This document shows, piece by piece, positions 45,908 to 57,155 of a stretch of 64,000 nucleotides of DNA. The stretch comes from Nepenthes gracilis (lineage: Eukaryota > Streptophyta > Magnoliopsida > Caryophyllales > Nepenthaceae). A program made the translations under genes and the position numbers. The first letter of the stretch is position 1, and the number at the start of each line of letters is the position of its first letter. The DNA lies in contig BSYO01000025.1 of assembly GCA_033239525.1 (NCBI GenBank), forward strand, positions 10,822,001-10,886,000. The letters are read 5' to 3'. The notes under the pieces were generated by a model that did not search any database, was not told the origin of the DNA, and saw only the letters and a program-made list of their open reading frames with translations.

Positions 45908-48569
45908 TGTGAGGTTCCGGATTTGTGAACCCGATAATTATGAGGTGATTAGTATGTTAATGATCAATACTAATCCTATGGGATGATTAAGGTTTGGTAT
46001 CGGAAGAAAAATCGGAAATTACTGGTCCGGCTGTTGGAGCCACTGCCAAACTTGCGCTCACGCAGGGCGCCGAGCGGTGGCTCGAGCGGTGGCAGCCGGT
46101 GGCACGGCCGCTCGCCGGCCGCCGGCGGCCTTGAAGATAAAACGCGCCGCGCCCTCTTTCTCCCATTTTTCGATCGGGACCGAGGGTTTGAGGAGAGAGG
46201 AGGCGCCCGGTCGGGAGAGAGAAGGGAGGAGATCGAGCAGAGTCCGATTCGCACGAGAGAGGTATAAAGGTGAAAGCACGCGTCGAGGCAAGTGTTCTCA
46301 TACCCACTTCTCGTTCTCTTTCGTTGTTTTATGTATTTTCGTTGGGTATTTTATGTCGATACCCACGGGGAATGTTAGAATATCGATACCCATGCCTTGA
46401 GGTCCGAGAAAATGTAGTTAGTTGTCCGAACCGGGTCCGATTCGCCCGGGTGATTTGCGCGGAACCTAACCTACGGGATTTTGGGGTTTCGTTTCCCGGC
46501 CCGTATCATGAAATTGACCCCAAAATTGGAAAGCCCGTCCCAAATATGAACATATGTCGGCCGCGGGTCCGATCTCGCACGTTTGGACCCGTTAAGCGTC
46601 CGAATAAAGGGGCGCCATCCTTTTCACCCGAGACCGAAGGTGGATTTTGCGTGTTTCCACCTTCGTGAGATGATGAAAGAACCCTAGAATATGAATACCC
46701 GTGTCCCAATTGTGTGTATATATCGACCGGATGCCGAATCTCGCAAGATTTGACCCGTTCGTGGCATCCGGGAGCCTTGATAGTTTCCCGTTGTGGATAA
46801 TCCGTAAATGAATGGGAAGTTGTGTACTTCCACCCTCGTGACAAGTAAATCGAACCCCAATTGTGTAATCCTGTGTACAAGATGTACGTACGAATCCACC
46901 GGACGTCCGATTTCCAAGTATCGAACCGTGTTCGGCGTCCGGGTGTTCAAAGAGAAATCCGATAATGTTCACCCAAAACGAGACAAGAAATGCAAAGTGA
47001 AATGTGAATCCTTGTGTTGGAGGCAAAGGAATGAGTCTCGGAGGTTCCAAAGTGACTTGTGATCATTTGAGGTAAGAATCTGATCTCTTTTGGGAACTTG
47101 AGTTGATTATGGTGACTAAGGGAACTGGATCCCGTAGAAAGTGGAAGAACTTGTGATGACTTGGATTAAAGGGTGAGTCCCATTGGATATTGAGATCCTT
47201 GACGTGCATGGAAGGAGTCCACATTGTGCTTGAGATGATGTAATCTCCTGGATGGAGATGTGATTGATGATGTAATCTCCCGGTTGGAGATGATTGTGAT
47301 GGGAATTAGGTTTCCCGAGATTCGATTGTGTATGGCAAATGTGGATTTTCCCTCTCCAAGTGTCGAACCTAACCTTGAAACTAGGACCCTGAGTCATATG
47401 GGTAGTATTCTTTAGTGTACCATGTCCATCGTGGTGGGAACCCGAGGGATACTTGGCCACGTATTCCGGCCGCTCGTGTGGCGGGTGATGTCGTGGTACG
47501 CTTTAGGAAACTCTTTGTGGAAGGTTGGATTGCCCCGGACCCCGGGGTGTGGGGTGTGTCGACACTACATATTGAGATGTAGTTGTCGGTGATGATTGTT
47601 GCATGGATGCAACCGAGGGTCGTGTGCTACCGGCCGAAAGTAGTAGCCGTGGCTTTAGAATGTGAGCGAACACATTCTGTCCTCGTTCTCTCGCATCGTT
47701 GGTTAGTACGATCTACTAGTAGGGTCCGCAAAGATGATTAAATAATGAAAATGAATAATGTCCAATCGATGAACCGTGAATCAAATGATTCGAGACGTAA
47801 CCGTGAAGCGTAATGAGAATCTTGCGAATCTAAATAGATGAACCGAGCGAAGACGGTGATTCAAGATGAAACCGTGAGAACTGTAGGGATCGAGTGATCC
47901 CAGTTGCTTCCCATTCCTCCCTGTTCCTTGATTGGAGAGTGTGTGTATCCCCTCTCGTTTCAGTTCTTGTACGTGTCTTGGAGGGTGTTTATGATTACAT
48001 TTCTTTTGACTGTTGGCTCACTCTTGTTGTTTGATGTTTTCCTTTGGATGAGAACACTTATGGCGCATGTAGATAGAGCAAGATGAGGCTTGCTTGATGG
48101 GATTGGTGGCGGCGAGTGATCGGAAGATTTGGTCTTAGAGTTGGATCGGATGTGGACAGGCCGCCCGCGGTTGAGCGTGGCTCATTGTTGATATTTTATG
48201 GTTTTATTATGCTTAGCATGTATGATGATTTAGTTATGCTTCCGCGTCTGTATATTTATGTTTGGAGTTTTGTCTAATTAGATGGCATCTCTCTAGATCC
48301 AGTATAGTAGGTTGTATACTGTATTGGAGCCATGGATGATATGGCAGTGTTGTGATCCTGTGTGGCGTGTTGTAGGCTTTGAGTTAAGCCTTTGATAGAT
48401 GTGTGCTTGTGCAGGATTATATTTAAACAGGTTGTATATTTTGGTTTTCGTCCAGTTGCAGAGGAAACTCTGCCGGATTTTCTGTAGAAGTCCATAGTTT
48501 AATTATGGGCTTAGGGTTGTGTTACCATTGACGGAGGTTATTCAATGGAGAATAATCCGGTCCGTCACA
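45908..48569 (+). mobile_element. solo LTR, family B, with exact AGACT target duplication
   Basis: 2662 bp starting TGTGAGGTTCCGG and ending GGTCCGTCACA, so the terminal five bases are perfect complements. AGACT lies on both sides (45903-45907 and 48570-48574). The U3 is GC-rich (46060-46140, with CGAGCGGTGGCTCGAGCGG). A purine-rich leader (46190-46260) and CGTCGAGGCAAGTGTTC follow. Three imperfect ~165-bp tandem units occupy 46500-46990. The many overlapping open frames between 45976 and 47062 come from this GC-rich DNA and are not genes. Confidence 0.93.
46500..46990. repeat. three imperfect ~165-bp tandem units inside LTR family B
   Basis: The phrase (G)TCCGATCTCGCACGTTTG recurs as ATGCCGAATCTCGCAAGATT and GTCCGATTTCCAAGTATCG at about 46566, 46730 and 46905. 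Each is followed by a GACCCGTT/GAACCGTG and GCGTCCG phrase and preceded by an ATTG/CCCCAATTGTG phrase. A fourth, weaker unit begins near 46435. Confidence 0.65.
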
Positions 48570-48574
48570 AGACT

Positions 48575-48987
48575 GGTTCAATGACTAGTCTAACTAGCTG
48601 GAGGTCAGACTGGATTGAAATTGGTCAGGTAGGCCTGACACTGGAGTGGATCCTTAACCCGTCAAGCCGGCCGGATGTTGGACTAGATTGCCCACAAGAC
48701 AAGTCATAGTGGATCGTCAGCTTGCCATTCCAGTTTCTAGCTCATCACATCTACTTGCTGCCAATTTTCTGTTCTCGAGAAGTGGTTCCCTAATACAGTT
48801 CGCCGCTAGGACTAAGCACCCAATTGAGCAGCTAGTGCTTACCTGTTTGGGGTCGGTCATTGGTTCGCATGGCAAACCAATGAGGGGTCATCGCCATGGG
48901 TGACGACACATCCGGGTAGTACACAGGCTCGTACCTAGAACGCTGACCGTGTTTGCTCTTGTAGTTGAGGAGGAAGACTGTTCAATC
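48575..48987 (-). other. LARD leader
   Basis: Lies between the solo LTR and the primer-binding site in element orientation. No coding match was recognised. Confidence 0.45.
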
Positions 48988-49007
48988 ATTCCTACAGAGG
49001 GCACCAA
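48988..49007 (-). other. LARD primer-binding site
   Basis: The minus strand reads TTGGTGCCCTCTGTAGGAA immediately after the LTR end (…GATGCA TTA). It is a slightly changed TTGGCGCC-type Tat primer-binding site and sets the orientation of the element. Confidence 0.75.
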
Positions 49008-49010
49008 TAA

Positions 49011-50067
49011 TGCATCTCTAAATCAAAACTGTTTTACGGATTAGGCAGTTACTCGATCTTTCGTGTCAGGTTGAATTAGAGCTAATCCAATATTTATCTC
49101 TTCGAACTTGGACCCCGCACAACACAACTAATGAACAAGAGGTTAGAGGATAGGTGGGGATCTAGTCCGTAATCCGGTCTCCGGTATATCCTCCAATACT
49201 CAAGTCAGTATTCTTTCTAAGATAATAGAAATATACGAAGATGTAAGAAGATACATTGATACATGTAGTTGGGATAGAGTGTTTGGATGCACCCGATTGA
49301 GGGACGGCTTATAGTTGTGCCCGGTTGAGGGTAGTTTAGAGGTAGAGGATAAGAGAAAGGCTCCTAAATGAAAGGCAGGTCGCCTGAATTGATGGGCTAG
49401 GCAGGCCTTCTCCTTGGAGGGCTAGTGGGTAGGACTTCCAAGATGAAGGGCTTCCCTTGAACAAGGGCAGGGCTTCTTGGATGAAGCGACGGACTCCTCA
49501 GGCGGCTCTTCCTAGATGGAAAACAGAGCCTCATGGATGGAGAGTTAGACTCCTTCGTTTTCTGTCTATCTTTTACAGCCGTCTTCTCTGGATTTAGTGC
49601 TCTCCCCAGCTTATGAGAATAAACGAGTATTTATAGCGTTATGTCACTAGACGCCAAGGCTTACTGAAGACTGTCAACACGGATTTGACAGGTTGTTATG
49701 GGGATTGTAAGTGCCGATTATGACAACCGTCCTCAATCAAGAGGATTCTTTTCTTATTTGACGTGAACATAGGAGGTGCCCGATATGGCAGCTCCCATTA
49801 TGGGAGAGTTCGTGTAAATCATGGGTGAATATTTCCAAAATATCTACCAAGATTATGTTGATCACTTATGCCAAGTTTCCCTAGCGTGCGGAAAAGGCGT
49901 CCTGGGCCGCTCTGAAGGGGCTATTCATGGCGGGCCCATGACTCGGCGAACGATCTTAGACTATGCAATCTTCGAACCTTAGCCATTAGGGACCATTAAT
50001 TGCTACTTTCGGATAGCCTTTTCACTACGGGTCTCGGTATCCAAGTCGGTTCATGAGTAACTGACCA
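49011..50067 (-). repeat. LARD 5' LTR (element orientation)
   Basis: About 1057 bp, collinear with 39795-40841. A minus-strand TATA (GCTATAAATACTC) lies near 49638-49626. The outer end reads TGGTCAGTTACTC on the minus strand at 50067. Confidence 0.8.
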
Positions 50068-50269
50068 GACAAATATTTAGTTTTTACAATTTAATATTTT
50101 ATTTGTCATTTTATTCTCTTAACATTGGATGGTTGAATAATTGTTGTTCCTACAATTTTAGATTTATATCATTTAAATTTTATACTGTATTTATAGTTAT
50201 TTTATTTTTAGAGTTTTTTACGGTTGACTCACCAATATTCTTTTGATTTTATATTGATCGGTACTGTAC

Positions 50270-51000
50270 TACATTAGTCGACCCAAAACTCAGTTTATTG
50301 AAGGAAGAAAAGCCTAAGTAGCAGAGGCCTGATAAAAAACCCTCTTAGCTTAAGAAGCAAAAGGCATGTTGGTTGATCGAAGAGCTGTCACCTGATCTGT
50401 CAAATAATAAATGGGTACTAATGGTAATCAATGGATTATTATTGGCAGTTACCACTCCAAATCAACGGTCAAAAACTGTGATAGTCCCATTAATAAATGC
50501 AGGTGACGATTATAACAATAACGCCCCACATGATTGTTGAGGTATTAAACACTGGGGGATATTAGACAAATAATGTCTCTTATTACTATTGAGGCGTAAT
50601 GTCTAAGGGTTTGCAAACCAGCACTTTACACTATAAATATATCCTTTCCTTCATAAGAAAAGGAGAGACAAATCAAGACCCTAAAAAGTCGACAACCAGA
50701 CAAGACAAGCCACTCTTACACTTGAGTGCAATTCTCTTAAAGCCACTCTACCATATGAGTGCAATGCCACCAAAGCCGCTCTGTCTACTAAGTGTACCAT
50801 ACAAAGCCTAGTCCTCTAACAAATACTTAATCCTCATCTACTCGTGTTCTATATACTTTCTTCCTCCTATCTTTCTCTCCCGTATATAAAGAGTACTGAT
50901 TTAAGTGTCAAAGAGTATATCGAGGAGCGAGTCCCATATTTCTCTTATATCTTATTCATCTATTGTGGTGTGTAGAATTTAGGTTTAAAGTAATTAAAAT
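50270..51000 (+). repeat. LTR-like block with TATA box and 33-bp triple repeat
   Basis: The block contains inverted and direct short repeats, a TATA-like CACTATAAATATATCC near 50629, then a leader with three tandem 31-33-bp units (50710-50806). A second TATA-like CCCGTATATAAAGAG is at 50880. It resembles a plant LTR (U3-R-U5), but neither end was fixed and no target duplication was seen. Confidence 0.4.
50710..50806. repeat. 33-bp tandem repeat, three units
   Basis: Units at 50710-50742, 50743-50775 and 50776-50806 begin CCACTCT, CCACTCT and CCGCTCT and all end with AAAG. The middle ATGAGTGCAAT-type core is shared. Confidence 0.8.
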
Positions 51001-51406
51001 TTGACTCGTTTCCGATCGGACATTAAAATAAAGTGGCTTTCTAATTTGTTTGACAATCTGAATTTAGAAATGTATCATATATTATATTTTAATTTCAACC
51101 GTTGTTGGATAGCAGAACTGTCACAAATAATTTTCATTTAAAGCAATTTAAAATTTCATAATGTAATTTTTTCTATTTTTTTAATTTTCTTTATGGCCAT
51201 ATCATAAATGTTACGGCCACTACAATCATTATCAATTTAATATTTTAATTTTTTATGATATTTTGGAGTGTAAAATAGTTATGAAATTAATTTTATATAA
51301 AAAAATTAACTTTTTATGTGCATGATATCTGATTTACGAAAAAATTATACTAAATATTTATATATTCATAAGGTTAAATATATACTGTAAAAATTTGATC
51401 AAATTT

Positions 51407-51462
51407 TCACCCCGGTAATGGAACCAGGGTCTCCCGAGTGACAGGCAGGAACACTAACCACA
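51407..51462 (-). pseudogene. tRNA-Asp(GUC)-like relic
   Basis: The minus strand reads GTGGTTAGTGTTCCTGCCTG, then TCACTCGGGAGACCCTGG and TTCCATTACCGGGG. It follows plant tRNA-Asp from the D-loop to the T-arm, with anticodon GTC (51442-51440). The acceptor stem and the 5' part of the D-arm are missing, and the T-stem is mispaired, so it is not a working gene. It could be a gene captured by the surrounding inverted-repeat element or the head of a tRNA-Asp-derived SINE. Confidence 0.65.
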
Positions 51463-51469
51463 AAAATGT

Positions 51470-51690
51470 CTTTTTTTTTAACTACACAATTTTCTTGAGT
51501 TTTAATTTTCTGATTTTTTTCTTTTTCGTTTATTTTTTATTTTTCATTTTTAAAACGCTTTTTTTAACCTTTCGTTTATGTCTTTTTTTCTTGCTTTTAC
51601 CTTTTTTTAATAATTTTTTTTCGTATTTTTTTTTTGCTTTATAATTTTTAAATTTTTTATCTACTTAAAGAATTTTAAAAAATTTTAACT
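51470..51690 (+). repeat. T-rich low-complexity tract
   Basis: A long run of T, TTC and TTA, inside the small inverted-repeat element. The 68-codon Phe-rich open frame here is not a gene. Confidence 0.7.
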
Positions 51691-52301
51691 TTGAACTTTC
51701 TTTTAACGTGAATATACTTTTTACTGTTCACTATTTTGTTTGAGTTTTGAGTTTTATTTTATTTTATTTTGTTTTTGTTTAGTAGGCTAAGAAATTAGAA
51801 ATGGGGAAAAGATACAATCCCTTGGGTAATGGTACTAAAAACTTGATGGAACTTAATACATGTGATTTTTTTGACCTCGTAAGTGGATAAAAATTTGGTA
51901 TAATTTCTTAGATAAAATAAATATTGTATTTATGGGAGATTGATTTTTTTAGCTAAATGAATTTAGTAACTATGATATATTTTAAAATATTAAAAAATAA
52001 AAATGTTAGATTAGTGATGATGAGAGTGGCCGTAGAAGTTAAGGTACGGCCATTGACCTAATTAAAATATATAGAAAATTGAATTGTAAGATTTAAATTG
52101 TTAAAAATTAAAATATTTGTGACAACTCTACCATCTGACAATAACATAAATTAAAATGTAGAAATTGAAAGTAGAAAAATATAAAATTATAGGATTGTCA
52201 GTAACTTAACTATTGAAGATTCAAAAATTAAAAAGATATTAAAAAGGTGTAAAAAATTAAGTAACATAAATTTAAAGTTATAAGAAAAGCAATTATTCAA
52301 T

Positions 52302-54168
52302 TGTAATTCCCCGTTTCCCTTCAATTTTTTTGGCATTATGTGTTATTTGGGTATATTAGATGCTTTGAAATTAATTGTATATTATAAAAATTTGAAGAAT
52401 TTTGGAGTAGTTGGTTGGTGTTTGAAGCACACTTGAGTCGCTCTTGAGCGCTATTTGTCAAGAGCTAGTGCTCTGCACTCAAGCACCGTTTGGGTTATAA
52501 AAGCAACTGCGGCGCACTGTGTTGGCATTTCACACGAGAGAAGGAATAAAGGAGAGAAAGAAGAAAATGAAGAAGAGAGAGAAAGAAGAGAAATGGTGAT
52601 TCGGAACATCATTTTGTCAAACATATTTAGTAGGAGGTTGAGACAAGTATCTTTAAATCCTATATTTGGTCTATATCAATATCTAATAAAGTTTATTTAT
52701 ATTTTGAAGGTTTAATATTCACGTATGTTCTTTTTATTTACCTTATTTGTCTCATTTGTACATGCATACTATTTTTATCGTTCGTTTGGGAGTTTGCTCA
52801 AGTTTTGTGAGTATTTCGAAATTTTATTATTATAAAAAAAATGAGTAAAAATTAAAAACTATATATTTAAGTATTAGTATATTTGTATGAAAAAAAGTTA
52901 TAAAAATTTGTAGAAGCCATGTATTAGAACTCATATATTGCAATTTGAGGATTTTAGGTCTCTATCTTTATGATATAATTCGATACGTGATATGTGACTC
53001 TCTCCACGGGGAGAGCTTTGTTTTTGACGAGAAAATATTTGTGACTCCATTTTCTGTCTGTAGGAAAAGGCTTTGTTTGTATATGACCTATCTCATTTGT
53101 ATTTTAATGAAAATCATCATAAGTAAATTGAATTGAAAATAATAGATTTGGACGTTCTAATATATGTACTAAATTTGAGGATTATACCTAATGTCGCGGG
53201 TGGCAAAATATAATGAGTATGTTCAATATTTATGGGAGACAATATACATAAATTACTCTATCTACCGGTCTAAATAGTGGATAACTCTAGTTAAGGTTAA
53301 CAAGAGTATGTGTAACTATTTCTTAAGTTGGTATCTTGCTTTTTGATTCTCCAAATTTGTACATACTTTATATTTCTACAATAATTTGTATTTAAATTTC
53401 GATTTGAGATTTGTAGATTTGCTCCCAATTGAGATTTGATCTATCTCATATGTTAGATATATAATTTGTCCTGAAACATATTTCGGTTTATATGATTTTG
53501 TTTCATCCTTTGTTAGTTCGTATGTGATTTTGATAAGAATTTTGTTTCATTCAGTATATATTTTATATGGATTCTGAGATGATTTGGACTATGTCATTTG
53601 ACTCTGGATTACAATATATTATGATTATGACCCGATGAGACTATATTTTGATTCGAATTATTATTTGAGTATGAGATTACCCTTATAACTTTCAATATCA
53701 GATTTCAGATTTGTATCTTTCAACATCAGATTGGTAGACTTAGATATTGTGTAGAAGTTTGGACGTGATCTGATTACAATTTTATTATTTAGTGAGTTTA
53801 GTTTTATTTTTCAATTTGGTATGCATTAGATGTATATTTGGTCTCAAGTTTGGCCAGATGCTGGCCTATGGTTTATGTATTAAGAATAGTTGGATTGTTG
53901 TATATTGGGTTTTGTTGTTATATTATGGTTTGTCACCTCCCTTGTAATATTTGTGGAGTAGGTCATATTTTATTATTATTATCCGGATCGATATCTGATG
54001 AAATCATGTGCGAGTTATTATTTTTTTATGATTATTTATTTTTGGTCTTGTGGATGTTTCTTTGGCATACTTGGGTTTGAAATTTGTTAATTATTGTAGT
54101 ATTATTTAAACTTTTTTGAATTTTGTGTATTATAGTTGTTAGACCTTTCTTAGTTTGGGTTTGTAAAA
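52302..54168 (+). mobile_element. solo LTR, probable family D
   Basis: 1867 bp starting TGTAATTCCCCG. TCAAT (52297-52301) precedes and TCAAC (54169-54173) follows, four of five bases equal. The inside has GTCGCTCTTGAGCGC near 52437, TATA-like GTTATAAAAGC near 52494, a GA-rich leader (52535-52595) and GAGACAAGTATC near 52640, the organisation of family D. The usual ACA end has decayed to AAA, so the right border is less sure. Confidence 0.65.
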
Positions 54169-54588
54169 TCAACTATCTAAAACCCATAAAATAAAAAGAC
54201 AGTGTATAAAATATAAAAAAAATTAAAACATTAAAATATGATATTATTAGAGGATTTTAATAATATATCACAACGTATTGATTTCTTTAATATAATATAA
54301 TATAAAATTATAATATTTTGATATTAACCCAAAATTAAGATAACAATTGAGAATAAGGAGCAAATGATACTGAAATTGGCAGAGTCATGGTAATTTAAAA
54401 AGAAAAATAATATTATGATAAAATTTAAAAGTTTAAAATAACAAATTTAAAACGAAGACTACTATATAAAAATACTAAATTTTTAAAACACAAACTAATA
54501 CCCTAGACTCTATCTAATTTTTTTCTCTCTTCACTCTTCCTCACTTTTCTTCTTCTCTTACAGTTGCGCCTTTGCTTCTGTCTCTAGT

Positions 54589-55854
54589 TGTTGGAATTTG
54601 AATAACCGGATCCACCTGATCCGGTAGTAGTGGAATACCCGAACCCTCTATCATCGTCAGCCACAATTTAGTAGGAATAAGAACACAAGAGATGCATAGT
54701 ATTTTTTACGTAAAAAAACCCTTCACAAATTGAAGGAAAAAAACTACGGGATATAAAATTCACCAATAAATCTACTATGTGAAATGGTTATACAAACCTA
54801 AAGACAAAATATAAGCAACCACCCTTACTACACAAGCCCTAGAGGTGAAAACGAAAAATAGAGTACGAAAATATAAAGGTCTTACACTTTGTGTTTCACT
54901 CACTCCTCTCTCTTTTCTTCCACTCTTTCTCTCCTCACTGTGATGCTATTTGTTCTAACATTTTACAAGTGTCCGCACTCATGCAGCGGGCACCCGGTGC
55001 CCACAGCCCTTGGTGCCCATCACCCTAGCCCCTTGGTGATTTCTTCACCCTTAGTGTATCCACCCCTTCTGATGTCTCTAGGCACATCATTATATATACG
55101 CATGCCCTAGAGAACTTCAACCAATATGCAGGTTGCACGTAGACAAATGCCTACTACCTACTCTATAACCTGCCAACAATTTTGCCCCCTAACTCTGCAA
55201 CTTGCCACCTGCACAGACGGCGCACGCACTGCAGGGATGCCACCTGCTCTACAGAGCCAATTGTCCACAACTTGCTGCCAGTTGTCCATGTCGTCCTCGG
55301 TTGTTACTGCAGTCAAGTCCCCGAATCATCTGTGTTCTTTGACTATCATAAGAGTCCTTTGGCGTTCCTTGGTCTCCAAGCAGTGACAATGACTTCGAAC
55401 ATCCCATGTCCTCTGTTGTCATTGTGCACAGCCAATATCTCCGAACGCTACTGTGCACTCAACCATGTCCGCGGGCATTTCCGTACCGGTGACACATATT
55501 GATAAATATCGTGTCTTCCCTTTGGGCCATTGGCTGTCCGAGCGCTCTGTCCACATGTTCTGTCCGCGCGCCGATTGGCTCTTTGGCCTTCTGCGGGCCT
55601 TTAGCCGATTAACTCTGTTGGCTGTCTTCTACTCTCTGGATAAGTGCTCCAACATTTTTCACTGCGAAAAATGCTCTCTGTCGGTCAACCTCGTTGACCG
55701 TCTTCAATTCTCCTCTGGTCAATGTCCCATTGATTGGAATCTGCTCTCCGGATTTGTTCTCTACCAAATGAACTCCGTCATTTGCTTTTCACAAATCGTC
55801 CGATGACAAAACTTGTTTGTTAGGTCCCCCTCAAGGGAGTGACTAATCCCAATA
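54589..55854 (-). mobile_element. copia-type solo LTR with exact CTAGT target duplication
   Basis: 1266 bp. CTAGT lies at 54584-54588 and 55855-55859. On the minus strand the outer end reads TATTGGGATTAGTCACTCCC, close to copia-1 (TGTTGGAATCACTCCC). Near the other end are GGTTTGTATAACCATTTCAC and CCTTCAATTTGTGAAGGG blocks also found in the copia-1 LTR, so it belongs to a related family. Open frames 54889-55806 on both strands are LTR by-products. Confidence 0.88.
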
Positions 55855-56223
55855 CTAGTCTTGCTCTCTTTTTCTTCCCCCGTTCTCTCTCTCTCTGCTC
55901 CTGCTCGCTGCCTCTGTGGAGAGCCTTCCCCTCCGTCCCTATTCTTTTTATTGCCCTCTTATATTGACATAGAAGAGTGAGGCAGCAGGTCATTCCCGCT
56001 ATTTTTTTTTTGAATACATATATGTATTATTTAAATAATATTCTAATCTTCTGTCATCCTAAACTTTTTAAAAATTTAGATTTGCCCTTTTTTTTCATGT
56101 TTCTTTAATTATCTGAGTAGATTATTAAAATAAGGGCTCAATTCGGCCTATTTACTTGATTGTATTTTAAAATTATATTAATGGTTAAAACTTAACAACA
56201 AATATATGTAATTTAACTATGTG

Positions 56224-57155
56224 TGATGAGTCTTGGATCCACGTTGCTGATGGATTAGAGTGCCACTTTATTTTCAGGTCGAATTGAAGTGGATCCAGTC
56301 TCTGTTCTCTTGGCCTGGATCCTGCATACAGTAATTTAAAAATAAGATATCAGATAATTGGTAGGACTAACTCTCCGATTTATCTTTCAACGCTCAAATC
56401 AGTAATCTTTCCCAAAAGATGAAAAGATGTAGGGATAATGGGTATGCGTCAAGATGCAAAAATGTGGGTTCTTTGAGTCTGATTCGGAGATTAAACTCGG
56501 CATAGAGAGGTTTTGATGTGATGGTGCACTCGTAGGGAGCGGATTTGATATCGATGGAGTAATAATTATGGAGACATTCTTGGAAGGCTCTTTAGACTGA
56601 GAGTGATCTATTGAGTACTCTTGAATGTTGGTATTTACGGGCGTGTCTAAGCGGGAATGTAAACATGTTTGTTGGAGTCTATCTATCAGATTTTTTATAG
56701 CCATTGGGCCAGCTCAGCCTTTACTTGGGTACTAAGGCTAACTACCAGCTAGCCGTATAGGTTTAGTAGGCTAGCACAGGGATTGTGGACATTGACTAGG
56801 AAAATCGTGATCAATTAGGAGGATCCCTTCTTTCTTTAAGGAGATGTTGAACGTGACGGATATTGGAGTTTTCGTTATACGTGATCTGCTGAGTTGGAGT
56901 TGCCATTCCTAGAGAGATCATGATCAGGAGTGACATTCGGGGTGTTGGGTTGACTAAGGTAAGCAATCTTCAACTCACGGGAAGAGGACTATGAGTCGTC
57001 AGGATTGGGCCAAGGCTAACCATCGGCTAGGACACTGTTTTAGGTCGATGTTTTCGTTGACTGACCCCTGGGCCTGTGGTTCGGATGCCTTCTTTGTCCG
57101 CTATTGAGTCCGTGGGCTTTCGTGCTAGGACAATCCACTCCTGTCGTTTCCATCA
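56224..57155 (-). mobile_element. Tat-type solo LTR with exact ATGTG target duplication
   Basis: 932 bp, TGATGAGTC to GTTTCCATCA, with five-base inverted ends (TGATG/CATCA). ATGTG lies on both sides (56219-56223 and 57156-57160). The CTC…TTCAACGCTCAAATCAGTAA phrase is shared with the LARD LTR and the solo LTR at 57630, which sets minus orientation. A TATA-like GGCTATAAAAAATC is on the minus strand near 56702. Confidence 0.92.

Larger units (their letters stand above)
39795..50067 (-). mobile_element. Tat-type LTR element without recognisable pol (LARD-like)
   Basis: Two similar LTRs in direct orientation, 39795-40841 and 49011-50067, enclose the region. In minus orientation a TTGGTGCC primer-binding site follows the 49011 LTR, and a GGGGGCTAG polypurine-type tract precedes the 40841 end. 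The original internal DNA is 40842-42358, 44926-45907 and 48575-49010, with family-B LTR material inserted between. No gag, protease, RT or integrase motif was found in any frame of these parts, so it looks like a large non-autonomous derivative. Flanking 5-mers (AATTT and GACAA) do not match, so exact borders remain open. Confidence 0.7.
51050..52180. mobile_element. small non-autonomous element with long (>130 bp) imperfect inverted ends
   Basis: The left arm (51075-51235) reads TATTTTAATTTCAACCGTTG, AGAACTGTCACAAATAATTT, TTAAAGCAATTTAAAAT, ATGGCC and TTACGGCCACT. The right arm (52025-52160), read on the other strand, gives CATTTTAATTTATGTTATTG, AGAGTTGTCACAAATATTTT, TTAACAATTTAAATCTT, ATGGCC and TACGGCCACT in the same order. 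The interior is T-rich and holds a tRNA-Asp-like relic. No transposase is present. The outer ends and target duplication could not be fixed. Confidence 0.7.

Noticed and set aside
45976..47062. Dense overlapping open frames on both strands (up to 152 codons)
   Set aside because: They lie wholly inside the family-B solo LTR, in GC-rich and tandemly repeated DNA where stop codons are rare. No frame shows a known domain.
39795..50067. Target duplication for the LARD
   Set aside because: The flanking 5-mers AATTT and GACAA do not match, and shifted borders give only weak matches, so none is claimed.
51438..51644. Phe-rich 68-codon frame resembling a membrane protein
   Set aside because: It is a translation of a T-rich low-complexity tract inside a non-autonomous element.
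55126..55806. Open frames of 86-117 codons,
   Set aside because: They are inside the minus-oriented copia-type solo LTR and are antisense to its transcription.
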